Part shown: positions 1 through 11,437 of the stretch, one piece after another
Layout: the number at the start of each line of letters is the position of its first letter
Position numbering within the stretch: the first letter of the stretch is position 1
Assembly (NCBI RefSeq): GCF_019578655.1
Contig: NC_063257.1
Location: forward strand, 31,717,159-31,781,158
Origin: Ricinus communis
Taxonomy: Eukaryota > Streptophyta > Magnoliopsida > Malpighiales > Euphorbiaceae
Direction of reading: 5' to 3'
DNA: 64,000 bases
The notes under the pieces: generated by a model
What the model was told of the DNA's origin: nothing
The model's database searches: none
The model's input: only the letters and a program-made list of their open reading frames with translations
Made by a program: the position numbers and the translations under genes

Positions 1-1010
1 ATTTTGTTGTGGTTTACATTTGAGTAATGATTGTCCATTGTGCAACTGATTTTACTCCTTATTCTTATAAATGTGAACAGTGAATTATACGGGCAATTGG
101 CCAAGTGACTCGTATGGAAGCACCTATAATCAAGAGTGGAGTACTCATTCACCCTATGGATGGAGCTTAGATGGCCCGAACCACCGAATCTCAAAGAACT
201 ACATCAAGAAATACTCTTGCACCTTCAACTCAAGATGAAGAGTTAGTGTCGGAGAGCCGATGATGAGGTTCATTACAAGTCTTGATGATAGATTCCAACA
301 AACAGAGAGGATACTTGAAGATCAACAAGCCTCGATTAATAACATAGAGCATCAAGTAGGCTTAATCTTCAAGTTACTAGTCAAGAGCAATTGAGAACTC
401 TATCAAACGCCATCAATCCGAGGAACATTTTAGCGCCGTCACTTTGCGTTCGGTGAGAATTTTCCGGTTTATCTATTATGTTTGACGATGATGCTTATGT
501 GCGGACGATTTCTTGAACATGGAGATGGAACCGGAAAGGAAGAGGCAAACATAATCCCTCTGAAAGACTACCAACTGGAATGTACAGTTGATGATGCTAA
601 GTTGCAGTTAGAGGAATTTTTGGTGGATTTTCCACAAGTCCGTTCGATGATGGAAGATGAGCATGAGTTATCCAATGAAGAAGTCTTGGAGGAGCTCGAG
701 TTTCTTCTAGCAAGTGAACCAAGACAAGGACTAGAGGAAACCATTGACGTTCCTGAAGAAATTGCCCAACCGTCAATCCTTCCAATTGGTGAAACTTCAG
801 CTTTCAAATTGGAAGAGCCCCTAGAGCATCATGACTACATGCAATTATACGAGGAGCGAGTCTTGCCCATCATACTGGCAGCTTGCTTGATAGTCGGGAA
901 GAGGAAGTTGACGATTATCCCTCTAAGCGGATATTTGAAGCCATTTACTTGGAAGAATGATGGATGGTCGCCAATCCCTACCGTTTGCTTTTCACCATGA
1001 GTCTAGCTAA
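1..1010 (+). pseudogene. Athila-like element A0: gag end and pro-pol linker remnant, pol deleted
   Basis: The first 480 bases carry the C-terminal part of an Athila-type gag in broken frames. Around 260-360 a stretch reads RFITSLDDRFQQTERILEDQ, which matches the same region of A1 (near 11230-11330). From 482 to 1000 an open stretch of about 170 codons has the acidic linker found between protease and RT in A1 (NEEVLEELEFLLA here, NEQVLEQLEHSLA at about 12378). It starts on TTG, so it is an open fragment and not a true start. Protease catalytic site, RT, RNase H and integrase are all missing. After the stop comes the tail seen at the end of this family's coding region (AAGAAGCGCTTTTGGGAGGC, about 1030). 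The copy therefore looks like a pol-less derivative, comparable with A2 further on. Family assignment is firm; the exact deletion history is inference. Confidence 0.7.
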
Positions 1011-1349
1011 AAAGACTCATCACATCAAAAAGAAGCGCTTTTGGGAGGCACCCCAATTTTTATCTTTAATTTCTATTTTTTTTTTTTAACCTTTTTGTTT
1101 TGAAACATTTTATTAGTTTTAGTTTTCATATTTTCAGTTTTAATTTTATTTCTTTATTTTATTATTTTCGGATTCTACCAGGAGGCAACCGAATTTCCAC
1201 AACATCGGCCTCGATGGATGATCGTATGCCCCTAGATCTTTTTATTTTCCTGTATTTATTTACTTTATTTTCATACATGTCATGCACTTGGATTGTATTG
1301 CTTTTGTTCTCTTAGTTGAGCATTCCATGCGGGGTATCCATAACATTTT

Positions 1350-1380
1350 ACACCGAGGATGTGTTCTTTAAGTGTGGGGT
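1350..1380 (+). promoter_or_regulatory. Internal hairpin and polypurine-like motif of A0
   Basis: A short inverted repeat (ACAC...GTGT around CGAGGAT) is followed by AAGTGTGGGGT at 1370-1380. The same purine motif lies immediately before the 3' LTR at 2865-2875, so A0 carries it twice. It may prime a second plus-strand start (central polypurine tract) or act at the RNA level; the role is inferred. Confidence 0.45.
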
Positions 1381-2220
1381 GCTTATGGGTAAACCCTAAT
1401 CTCTCATATGGATTTTTAATTGCTATGGCTAGGTGTTGTGTATTTTTAGGAGATGTTAGGACATTGTGTTTTTATGCACTTGAGTATGCTAATTTTGAGC
1501 TGATTGATGACTTGATTTATAGAATTGTAGTTACTTTTCTTTGTTGTTCATTGTCCTTGGAAAACAATTTATGGTGTTTTACACATCAACCTAGGGTTAA
1601 ACCGGTGTTATTTAATTGTTTTTCGAATTGTCGAATTTTAACTTAGAACGTTGATAATATCATATGCATGTGTTTCTTAAATAATGATTCAATTAATGAT
1701 GTTTCGAACCAACTGCACCTAATACCACACCTGAAAGTGAGATTTTGAGCCAGTTGAGCATTCATTATGCTTATGCTCTTTATATTTCTTGTTTGAGTGT
1801 GCATTGTACTTAACTTTGCTCCTAGAACTTGCTTTGTAATGCATGTTGAAGTTACATGAATATTGTGAATACCATGAGATGATTTGGGCGATTTAGGATT
1901 CCCCACATTTGACCAAAAGCCTACCACCTTATGTTTCCATTAGTTAGCCAATTTTTGAGCCTAACCTTTTCTTCATAATCTACACCTATACACTTCAATT
2001 ATACCATTCTTTACATTTATCTTTCCTTTACCCTTATGCTGGAATTTCTTTCTGTGATATGTTCGACTATATGTGGGATTAAAATGCTAGTTGCTATGTT
2101 GGTAAATTCACTAAATCTTTTTGATATTTTAAATGCTCCCTTTGATCCAATTTGTATTTGTTATTCTTTATGTTTATTCGAGTTGTATGCAGTGGTCGCT
2201 AATAAGCTGCTAGTTCATTA

Positions 2221-2275
2221 TTATAAAAAAAAAAAAAAAAAGAGAAAAAAAGAAGAAGAAGAAAAAAAGAATATA
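2221..2275 (+). repeat. A-rich purine tract
   Basis: A run of about 17 A followed by AG, AAG and AAAG repeats, almost pure purine on the plus strand. Low-complexity sequence inside the 3' UTR of A0. Confidence 0.8.
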
Positions 2276-2842
2276 TAATAAACAAATCTCTTTAATTATT
2301 TATCTTTTTATTGGATTTAGAGCATTTGCGAGCGTTATTCTATGAAGTAGGGATTTTAGTGAATGATTCTTTTTATGATCTTAGGCATTTAATCCTTTGA
2401 GCATATACTATTGTTTATCGCACGAATTCCAGCACTTTCACACTTCTATCCAAATCTCCGTACCTTTACCTTAGCCCCATTTCAACCTTGGTAAAGACCC
2501 TTTGATTTTGGTATTTACTTATTCACAGTAGCGAAGATATGATTTATGAGCAAGCTTATGGTGAGCGGGTCTTGTGCATTTGCTTTAAGGGATTTGTTAT
2601 TCACCTAATATACACTTTGAGCGACTTGAGTGATCTCTGTGAGGCATTGGTTCATGATGTTTGTGTTGAGTTATCATTTAAGTTACTCATGCATTAATAT
2701 TATTTCCATTCTTTGTTAATGATTTGTAATTTGATTTATGATTGAGTATCCTTTGAGATGTGTTGAATAATCTCTGTTGTGGACTAGGGGCATAAACTGA
2801 AAGGAAATGCTAACTGTAGTTTTATGAGGTGAGTTGTTAATT

Positions 2843-2875
2843 GCTTGAGGACAAGCAATAGCTTAAGTGTGGGGT
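2843..2875 (+). promoter_or_regulatory. Terminal hairpin and polypurine tract of A0
   Basis: A perfect small hairpin GCTTG-AGGA-CAAGC (2843-2856) is followed by AAGTGTGGGGT (2865-2875), four bases before the LTR begins with TG at 2880. The position is that of the polypurine tract which primes plus-strand DNA synthesis in LTR retrotransposons. The same block lies beside the 3' LTRs of A1 and A2. Confidence 0.75.
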
Positions 2876-3094
2876 AATTTGATAAGCATAGTTTTACACA
2901 TATTTGCTTGCATATTATTGCGTATGTTCTTAGCAATTATTGTGCTTTTATTCCCAGATCACCCGTGTTTTGTGTTCTTTTGCATTTCAGGAACATTTAT
3001 AGGACCATCATCGTTGTTTAAGCAATTATAGATCAATACGTGCGGAAACGGACGAGAATTCATCAAGATCGGACAAGAGCCCGCAATGCATACA

Positions 3095-3322
3095 TTGAGC
3101 ACGGCCTGGACTCTGGCCGTGCTCAACCATTGGCTTTGATTCTTGAAATTAGCACTTTGGGCACGGTTTCCGTAGCCACCACGGCCTTCAGCACGGCCCG
3201 TGGTGGCCAACACGGGGAGAAACACGGCCCGTGGTGGACAACACGGGGAGAAACACGGCCGTGGTGAAACCCTACTTGGTGAGATCCACGGTTCGACGGC
3301 CTTGGACACGGCCGTGCTGAGT
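3095..3322 (+). repeat. CACGG/CCGTG palindrome cluster in A0 LTR
   Basis: About 230 bases, far richer in G+C than the surroundings, with repeated ACACGG, CACGGCC and GGCCGTG words in both orientations, for example GACACGGCCGTGCTGAG at the end. Pairs of these words can fold as hairpins. Homologous clusters occur in every Athila-type LTR of this window except the E2 LTR. Confidence 0.7.
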
Positions 3323-3323
3323 T

Positions 3324-3334
3324 AAATATATAAG
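3324..3334 (+). promoter_or_regulatory. TATA box of A0 LTR
   Basis: AAATATATAAG lies immediately after the palindrome cluster, in the position expected for the U3/R boundary promoter of the LTR. Inferred from sequence and placement only. Confidence 0.5.
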
Positions 3335-4343
3335 AAAAAATGAGTTTTTCTTAAGAAAAAGGGGAAGGAGAAAGAGTGAAATTGAGCCCTAGTGGCTGGT
3401 TCGGTTTCTGCACAATACTGAGTGCGAGAGAGAGTTGCAGTGAGTAAGAATCCCGGAATCGTAAGATTCCGAGTGCAAAACAGTAGTGGAGCAATTCAAG
3501 AGGCAGTTTAGGAGATTAATCAAAGTGTAGATCCAGATTTGGAGCTGTTCATCCAATTCGAGAGAAAAGGGTGTACATGTTTTATTTTCATTATTCTTTC
3601 ATTGTAATTGATTTCCTAGATTGTTTTAAACATGAACATGTTTAGCTAAATTGATTAAATCCATTGGGATTTCTTTGCTATGTTGGTTTGATATTATATT
3701 GTTGGATTGTTTGAGTTGGTTTTGTATTCTTCTTGTTTTCAGTGTTAATAAGATTATGCATTATTCATAAGACGTTGTGAATTATGATGTTTAGATTGCT
3801 TTATGAGATTGAGAAATCCGTTTGGCAATTGGAACTTTGAATAACAAGAACTGGTTAATAATCGCTTAGAGATAAGGATAATTAACTAGCCGGATTAAGA
3901 ATTAACAAAGCTTAATAGAGGCGGATTAAAGCTTAATGCTAATTTAAGAATCAATTGTTAGGAAGAGATTCCAACTTTAGGTTATTAGGTTTAGGAATTC
4001 GGTTATCTCGAGAGAGAAACCGAATTAAGAATTCGTCCACGGGTAGCATAATTAGACTCACTGATCCTTTATCTTTTGTTCGGATGCCAACTAGTTTAGA
4101 TTCCCTTTGGGTTTGTCTTCTTGTCTTGATTATTTCACTTATCAATTACTCCTGCATCTCCCTTAGAACTTAGCTCGTAGTTAATAGTTAGTTTAGAATT
4201 TATTCATCATCCATTTTAGGTTAATATAACAAAGAACAAAGAAGTAACTCTGGGCTTTCGCTTTCCCGAGGAATACGACCTTGATACTCGCCATTAGTGC
4301 TAGACTGCATCGATAGGTACACTGCCTTAGATTATAGCTAACA

Positions 4344-6104
4344 CTGCCTTAGTTCTCACGGCTTGTGGATCCCCTTTAATGTGCCGCTCTGACTCATCCT
4401 CACCTATCGCACACGTAAGCTGCTCCGCCTCATCCTCACATAATACACTTTTATAGCCTCTCTAGGCTTTAGCCTCCCAAGGCTTTATATATAGATATAT
4501 ATTATTTTTTACAGGGGAATCCACCATTCACATGCACATATGCACTTAACATCACAATTCAATCATTTCACTTATATCATATTCAAGCAATAACAATTGT
4601 TCCACTCAACACCAACCATTTTCATCTCATTCATTCAAACACAACACCATATTAAGCAAACACAACCATTCGTAGAACATTTGATTAAATATATGGATAT
4701 AGCAAATATTAACTATTTACTTACTCAAAATACACTTACTCCTTTAGCATATAAGAACCTCCTTTCTCCACAACTTCCTTTCCAGGCCTTTGAGTACCTG
4801 ACAACATATTCATCAATTCACATTTCATGCATATTACAAATATTCATGTAAATGCGAGTTCTAATGCATTACAAGATCATCCCCTCTCTAATTCATAGGT
4901 CTAACTCTTCCTCTAAGACTCTCAATTACTGTTTTAATGTCCTATAAACATTTCCCATCTAGTTAAATACCAATTTAACTCAAATTAACATCAATAAATT
5001 GCATAAAACTAATCTCCAACATTTCTGTTTTCTAGACAGAATTTAGTACCAATGTATATTTATTGCTGGGCAAAATTGGCTTAATACAAAAATATTATAT
5101 TAAATAGACATATCCGTCTATGCATCTAGTTTCATCTCCAAGAAAAATTACTCAATTCCGACTTCTATAGATTTAATTATTTTCAAATTACTGAGCAAGG
5201 GTCATACAGCTAGTTGTACCCGAGCAGCAATCTGTTTGCTCAATTTAAGTAACCAAAACGGCAAAAATAGCAACATCACAAAACTACAAAGTTATAGAGG
5301 ACTCTTTAAAATTTCCATAGACACCAATTAAGCTTAATTTGGACTTATATAACCCATGTTATGCCTAAAATACAGAACATCAAGGTTGCTGGAATTTTGA
5401 CAGTTTTCTATCTTAACATACTTAAACTTAAATCAAGCTTAATCTTTATGCAATCATTCAATACTCTACTAATTCATGATAATCAGACCTTTAATTAATC
5501 AATGAGAGCATCAAATGAAGTTTTTCCAATTTGTAATCAAGAACCCTAATGACAAATTAATAACACTCAAGTAACAACTTACCAATTTCAGCTTTTGGGT
5601 TGCTAATATGCTTAAATCCTTTAGCTTTAGCTTGGCTCCTTTAATAGTTGGCAAAATCCTATCTTAATCTTAAGTTTTTCTAGGTATTCCACTCCTCTCT
5701 CTTATTCCAAATTTTGTGTTTTTGGCCATGTACGAATTTTAGAGAAATGAAGAGGTAAAATGAGCTTGCTCATGGTTCCAATTTCCAATATTCCTCTCTT
5801 AATGCCACCACCTACTAAACTATTTTTATCACCCTAAATTAATTCTTACTAACCATATATAGGTACTAACTTTTAATTGTATCTTTTAAGTCCAATCTAT
5901 TTACCCAACCTTCAACTATTGGTTCAATTAAGTCTTAAGGCTTAATACACATAACCCAAGTACTTAATCAACTTATCTAAATTAATAATCTAATATCATG
6001 CTTCTTATTCTCTACTTATAATTAATATATATCTGTTCTCATAAAATAAAAATATCATTGATATACCATCATATGTCCAATGATTAAATGTAAATGCACA
6101 TAAC
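4344..6104. other. Unassigned AT-rich noncoding region
   Basis: No gene is recognised. The first 150 bases are less AT-rich and contain two similar CTC-ATCCTCAC phrases (near 4393 and 4429). Around 5590-5800 the texture resembles LTR sequence of a chromovirus-like element read on the minus strand, but no TG/CA ends, primer site or polypurine tract could be fixed. It may be the rest of F beyond its antisense ORF, or a separate LTR fragment. Confidence 0.35.
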
Positions 6105-7180
6105 ATGGATGATGAGAAAATGCAGGCGTTACAACTGTTCTTCATGCCCTCAACTGAGGTACTTTTCCATTCTGTTGGTGAGTACATGACCCTTACTTCG
6201 CTAATTTCTTGTTGTGAGAAGAAGGAAAAAGGGCACACCTTCTTGGATTCGGATACTGGAATTTTGCCTTTTTGCCCAATTTCTATTGATTTCACCTTAA
6301 CGAGAGGGAGATATCAGAATTGCTGGCATTATTGACTAGGTGGAACATGGAGCAGATGCAATTCCAGTCATCTTGGCTGAAACCATAATTGGGTTAGACA
6401 TGTACAAAACCTATCAATATTTTAGTGGCAGCCTCATTCTCTCAAGGTATGCAGGCAAATCTCTTTTCCTTTTATGATTTTTTTATGCCTTAATTTTTGC
6501 CTAAGCCGCCCTTTTGGGTTTTCGACTAAGCAAACTTTATATTTGCCTAAGCCGCGCTTTCAGCTTTTCAACTTAACTTATTATTTTTCTTTTTCCTTTT
6601 TATTTATTTTTTTTCTTTTTCTACTCTTTTTGCAGATTTGGCTATGGGAGAAGCTTCAAATATTGACCATCTCGAGAAATATCAACAAGTATGAGCCAAA
6701 GCACGTACATACTCAATCTGTTGTTACCCCATAGGGTCATAATGGCTAGATTTCCTAGATGAAAGGCATTCCAGATACACTCATTCGCTGGACTTGCCCT
6801 TGGTGGATAATCAAGTATACCACACTCATGGTGTATGGTGATTGCGTACCTTTACCTGGACTACAGGCATCTACCTTTTACACACCTTCGAGACTTTGCC
6901 GCTAGTATGGGCAAAAGCAACGGATCTTGGAATTCCACCTAAATTTGAAGGTTTCCCACTCAAACATGACTTATTAGATAAGATCGAAAGATTTTAGCCT
7001 CGCCGAAACATAGAGCGAAACCTTGATCCTGAGGGAGATCTGACTACTAATGACAACTTCAAGGCTTGGGTTCAGCTTCAGATTTCCATTTCTCCAGGTT
7101 TTACTCGATTCAAGAGGACTCAAGAATTAGTTGCTCTATCTAAGAATGCAGATGTGAATAGAAGAAGAAAATAGAAAATA
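6105..7180 (+). pseudogene. Antisense ORF of Ogre/Tat-like element F, two exons, degenerate
   Basis: Exon 1 runs open from about 6105, changes frame near 6335 and continues to 6446 (ILAETIIGLDMYKTYQYFSG). Exon 2 starts at 6636 (IWLWEKLQIL). After a frame change it includes IRWTCPWWIIKYTTLM, YGDCVPLPGL and FYTPSRLC, and ends near 7170. The arrangement resembles the large plant family of retroelement-borne proteins annotated as DUF7745 or plant-mobile-domain-like; that name is from memory and not certain. It lies downstream of F's integrase but on the opposite strand. Tat-lineage elements such as Grande and Retand are known to carry an antisense ORF between pol and the 3' LTR. Several stops and frame changes show it is dead. 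It could instead be a piece of an independent plus-strand element. Confidence 0.5.
6447..6635 (+). other. Probable intron of the antisense ORF
   Basis: AAG|GTATGCAG at 6447 and a T-rich tract ending TTTTTGCAG at 6635 are consensus plant splice sites. They separate two stretches that continue the same protein theme. The intron is pyrimidine-rich and contains two degenerate copies of GCCTAAGCCGC...CTTT-G-TTTTC (about 6502 and 6545), also present near 7415. Confidence 0.5.
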
Positions 7181-7403
7181 TGCTTCTTTTAGATCTCATT
7201 TATTTTACTTAAAACTTTTGACTTTGTTTTTCTTTTAGTTAGTGTGTAGCATGGTAAATAGACATATGTGTATTTGATAACAGTTCTAAATAACTTATTC
7301 ATTTAGTAAAAGCCCAGATGAGTACATTTTTTATTTCTCAAGATATAACTCATGTCATCAGCCAGTTTTTTTAGATTTTCTAGCTGATTATTTTCTCTCT
7401 TAT

Positions 7404-7447
7404 TGCCCTAACTTTTGCCTGACCAGCCTTTTCAGGTTTTCCGATCA
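7404..7447 (-). repeat. Post-integrase GC motif of F
   Basis: On the minus strand this reads as GAAAACCTGAAAAGGCTGG then TCAGGCAAAAGTTAGGGC. It lies just after the end of the integrase coding region, where Tat-type elements commonly have such a motif. Two more degenerate copies lie at about 6490-6575 inside the intron of the antisense ORF. Function unknown. Confidence 0.45.
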
Positions 7448-7479
7448 ACATGCTATTTTTTATTATTTATTTTTTATAC

Positions 7480-8413
7480 ATGGTATTTCTTGAGACAATC
7501 TAAGTTGATTGGTTCAATGAACTCATTTCCCTCCAAGTTTGAGATCTTAGCAGCACCTTTAGGCAGGATCTTCTTTATTAAGTATAGGCCTTCCCAATTT
7601 GGCCTGAACTTTCATTTTTGATCGAATGCAGTAGGTTTTATATATTTTAATGCCAGATCACCAGCTCTGATCTTTTTCGTCTTTACTTTCTTATTGAATG
7701 CCCTAGCTATCCTTTTTTGATACAACCGCATGTAATAAATGGCTTTCATCCTTTTCTCCTTAATAAGAGCCAATTACTGGTATCTTTACTCGACCCATTG
7801 ATACTCTGATATTTCAGCCTCTAGTACAACTCTCAAAGACTTCAACTCTAACTCAACCGGCAGAACTGCTTCAGTCCCGTAAACTATAGAATATGGTGTT
7901 TACCCAGTCGATGTTCGCTTAGTTGTCCGATATTCCCAAAGTGCAAAGGGTAACCGAAATGACCAGTCTTTGTGATTTCACACCATCTTCGAGAGTATTT
8001 TTTTTTAGGTTCTTGTTAGCTGCTTCTGCCACTCCATTCACCTGAGGTCTATATGGAGAAGACTTGTGATGCTCGATTTTGTATTCCTCTAGCAGGTCCG
8101 CTGTCCCACCCATGAACTGTACCCCATTATCCGTCACGACATATGATATGGGATCCCATATCTGCAGATCAAGTTCTTTCTATAAATCTAGCCATTTGCC
8201 TTGCCTCCATGGTGGTAAATTGCTACAATTATGAACCTATGACCATTCGAGGAAGGTTTTATTTCACTACTGATGTCAATCCCCCAAACTGCAAAGGGCC
8301 AAGGAGACATTAAGTTGTGCAACTCGATCGGAGGTATGTGACTTAGGTCACTGTACAGCTAGCATTCATGGCATTTTCTCACCAATGCTATACAATCCTT
8401 TTCCATTGTTAAC
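7480..8413 (-). pseudogene. Ogre/Tat-like integrase, downstream half (element F)
   Basis: Reading on the minus strand from 8413: LTMEKDCIALVRKCHEC (the CC pair of the HHCC zinc-binding domain), then IPPIELHNLMSPWPFAVWGI (first catalytic Asp region), MTDNGVQFMGG (second Asp) and SSPYRPQVNGVAEAANKNLK (catalytic Glu), then TSTGYTPY-like sequence and the C-terminal RPNWEGLYLIKKILPKGA (about 7560). Stops and frame changes are frequent, so it is a pseudogene. The zinc-binding domain is cut at 8413, where the A1 LTR begins; its upstream part lies at 51480-51587 on the plus strand. Integrase inserts element cDNA into host DNA. Lineage assignment rests on motif style and on the double RNase H in the other half. 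Confidence 0.75.
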
Positions 8414-9841
8414 TGATGTGCGTAAAATACACACATCTAAATAGGGTTTTCTTAAGATTGATTTTATGTACATTTGGATGTGAATTGGTCCCAACACTCG
8501 CCCTATGCATATGTTTGTGTGCATTAGGTCCAAAAGAAGTCAAAGAATGATAAAGGGAAGAATTGAAGCATAATTGGACGTCAAAGCTGTCGAAACAAGC
8601 TAAGTTTGTGCATAAGGAAGCTGAACACGACCGTGTTAGTTTGAACACAGACACAGGCACCAAAACGGGCTGTGTTGGATGCATTTGACAAAAGAAGCGT
8701 TAAAGAGCACGACCACAGAGGGTAACATGGCCATCAGCGCGGGGCTGTGTTCCTAACAAGCCCACCAATACCAGGCCGTGTTCCCAACACGGGCATCAAC
8801 ACGGCCATGTTCACGGCAGTTGGGCAAATTAACTTAAAAAGAAAGAAAAGAGGAAAAGGGAGGCAACTAGGGTTAGAACGTCCCAAACTCATCTTTTTCT
8901 CTCTCTAAGGGTTTTCTGAGCTGGAACTAAGGAAAAAGGAGACTTGGACCAAGGTTTCAATTGGATTCTCTTCGAAGATCGAAGATTGGCGAGGATCGTT
9001 GATTGGTTTCAAACCGAGTAAGAGGAACAAGAATTGATCCAAGATTGGGCAAGAGGAATTGGAGCCGTTTACTCTCATCCAAGGGTGTATTCGGGCTTCT
9101 CTACCTTTACTCATTTTTGTAATTGAATTCTTGTGGGTTGTGATGATGAACATGATTAGGTAAACTTGTTAACCCATTGGGATTCTTTATGTAGGGATTT
9201 TTGTACTTAACTTTTGAATTAAATGTATTGATTGTCAATATTAGTTTGCAATAGAAGTGTTTATTGATTTGTTCTTCATATCTTATTGAATGATTTTTAA
9301 AATTTGAATGATCTTGAGAAAGATGTTTAGGTTTGGATTGTCCTTTGCAACTTAGAATTGAATTCGCCTAGAGATAGGGTGTTCGTTCTACCGGATTGAG
9401 AATTAACAACTCTCAATAGTGTTAAATGGTACATAATGCTAATTTGGATAATTAGTTCAACCTAATTAATCTAAGTTAAGATGTTAATGTCCTTGAGAAA
9501 GGCGTTAATTGCGTAGAGATTTCCCCATGGAAATTGAATTCAATCAATCAATTCCACCTTTATTTTCCATTCCATAGAGACAAGAATTCCCAAGGGGTTA
9601 TTCCTTTACTTGAATTAATCCTTCCCTAGTAGCCGTAGTTAGACAACAATTAGAGTAGCTATTAGTTAATTTAGGAATTACTCATAAACGCCATTTTTTA
9701 GATTAGAAAACAGAGAAGATTGAGTAGGTTTAGGTTCATACGTTCTTTGGGGAATACGACACTTGGTACTTGCCGTTAGCTATACTCCACCGATAGGTAC
9801 ACTGCCTTAGGTCGTAGTCTTGCTTGACTTAGCAACCATTA
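8414..9841 (+). repeat. 5' LTR of A1
   Basis: Begins TGATGTGCGTAAAATACAC and ends GCAACCATTA, six bases before the primer site; the matching 3' LTR (51588-53035, inverted) ends GCAACCATCA. By eye the two are very similar along their whole length, more so than either is to the A2 LTRs, so they are the pair of one insertion. About 1.43 kb. Contains a degenerate CACGG/CCGTG cluster at about 8621-8817. Flanked on the left by TTAAC (8409-8413). Confidence 0.85.
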
Positions 9842-9847
9842 AGTTTT

Positions 9848-9865
9848 TGGCGCCGTTGCCGGGGA
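9848..9865 (+). promoter_or_regulatory. Primer binding site of A1 (tRNA-Asp type)
   Basis: TGGCGCCGTTGCCGGGGA is the standard primer site of plant Athila-type elements, complementary to the 3' end of tRNA-Asp. It starts minus-strand DNA synthesis and lies six bases after the LTR end. Confidence 0.85.
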
Positions 9866-10008
9866 ACGATTTTTTGTGAACTAAATTGAAATTTTGATAT
9901 TTTTAGTCTAGTCATTTCTCTTTTTGTTTATAATTTATTTTCTGTGTATAGTTTTTGTTCTTATCTTGTTTGTTGGTGTTGTTGTCCTTTTTTGTGCTCA
10001 GGTAGTTT

Positions 10009-11430
10009 ATGACCAGGAGCTCTAATCCTAATCTTACAGAGCCTTTACCTGAACCCGAGCGCTCTCTTAGATTGCTGAAGAGGCGTATGCAGGCAGTAGA
10101 GGAGGAGATTGAAGCAGAGATTCTTGTTCATAAAACTAATGAGATGGAGAACCATAATGCAAATGGAGGTGATGGTGAAAGGACCATGTACGAGTTTGCT
10201 AGGCCCTCTCTAGCAGGGACGCAAACTGGGATAGTGAGGCCTCTTGTGGTGGCCAATAATTTTGAAATAAAGCCAAATGTAATCCAGATGATCCAAAACA
10301 TGGTGCAATTTGGAGGATTGGCGAGCGAAGATCCAAACGAGCATATCGCCAACTTCTTGGAGATATGTGATACCTTTAAGATTAATGGAACAACCGATGA
10401 TGCCATACAGTTGAGGCTGTTTCCTTTTTCTTTGAGGGATAGAGCGAAAAGATGGCTGCAGTCCTTACCATCGAAAACGATCACTACCTGGACTTCTTTA
10501 GCTGAAAAATTCTTGAATAAGTATTTTCCTCCTGCTAAAACTGCTCAAATGCGAAATAACATATCTTCTTTTGTGCAGGGTGAAGGAGAATCGATGTACG
10601 AAGCCTGGGAGCGCTTCAAGGACTTGTTAAGGTGTTGCCCACACCATGGTCTTCCTCTGTGGATGCAAGTGCAGACATTCTATAATGGCATGAACACGGC
10701 CACTAGACAAATGGCAGATGCAGCTGTAGGGGGAGCTATCAATAGCAAAACACCTGAGCAAGCCCAGGATTTGATAGAAGATATGGCCATCAACACTTAT
10801 CAGTGGCAAACTCCACAGGCTAGAGGTCCAAAGCCCGCTGTATATTGGGCTGAGGCAGATCCTACAGCAGCCTTGGTGGCACAAGTAGAGCTACTTTCTA
10901 AAAAGATAGAACAATTTCAGATGTCGGTCCAAGCAGCTCAGCCCGGATGTGAATTCTGTGGTGGACCGCATAACAGTGCAAATTGTAATGCGGGAGGTAT
11001 GTTTGCATCTTCTATGCCTACTAATGTTTCTAACGTTGAGCATGTTGATTATGTGGGTAGGCAGCAGAATGATCCCTACAGCAGTACATATAACCCAGGG
11101 TGGAGGAATCATCCTAATTTTGGATGGAGGAATTCCAATAACCAAGGTCCACCAAGATATCAGAGGTTGCATCAGCAGTAACATATGCATTTTGTTCCCC
11201 ATCAACCAGCAGGTAGTCAAGAGAAGAAGCCTAGCTTGGAAGAGTTGATGACGAAGTTCATTGCAACTTTAGAGAACAGATTTCAACAAATGGACACTGC
11301 CATTCTGAATCAATAAGCTTCAATTCAGAACTTGGAAAATCAAATTGGGTAGTTGTCTAGGGTGATGGCTGAGAGGCAGCGGGCACGCTTCCAAGTAACA
11401 CAGAGTCTAACCAAGGGAGCATGCCAAAGC
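10009..11430 (+). pseudogene. gag: A1 gag, interrupted
   Basis: Gag forms the virus-like particle in the cytoplasm. The ATG at 10009 opens 390 codons starting MTRSSNPNLTEPLPEPERSL. The retrotransposon gag domain occupies about residues 105-225, including ANFLEICDTFKINGTTDDA and FPFSLRDRAKRWLQSLPS. Near residues 313-325 a CEFCGGPHNSANC stretch gives a CCHC-like zinc knuckle. A TAA at 11179-11181 ends the frame. The normal continuation (EELMTKFIATLENRFQQM) follows downstream in the same reading theme, with further stops at about 11316 and 11349, then a frame change before ITLRSGKELP. The same gag is seen, more broken, in A2. Confidence 0.85.
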
Positions 11431-11437
11431 AATTACT

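Larger units (their letters stand above)
1011..2879 (+). other. A0 3' untranslated region
   Basis: About 1.9 kb of noncoding DNA between the remnant coding region and the 3' LTR. It holds two copies of a hairpin plus polypurine motif (listed separately) and an A-rich purine tract. No conserved coding signal was seen; the short open frames are AT-rich and unrelated to known proteins. A long 3' UTR is usual in Athila-type elements. Confidence 0.6.
2880..4343 (+). repeat. 3' LTR of A0
   Basis: The LTR begins TGATAAGCATAG directly after the polypurine tract. It ends near the block CGATAGGTACACTGCCTTAG, which also lies at the ends of the A1 and A2 LTRs; the terminal CA is placed at 4342-4343, with an uncertainty of some bases. 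Length is about 1.46 kb, like the other Athila-type LTRs here. The first half contains a GC-rich cluster of CACGG/CCGTG palindromes, then a TATA box. The 5' LTR is outside the window. Confidence 0.7.

Noticed and set aside
8905..9153. Conserved 82-codon ORF, repeated at 52290-52538
   Set aside because: The two are equivalent antisense positions of the A1 LTR pair. Their similarity follows from LTR identity, not from protein selection.
10128..10484. Antisense ORFs over A1 gag and pol (also 10627-10884, 12574-13296)
   Set aside because: Shadows of the sense coding region; translations have no recognisable content.
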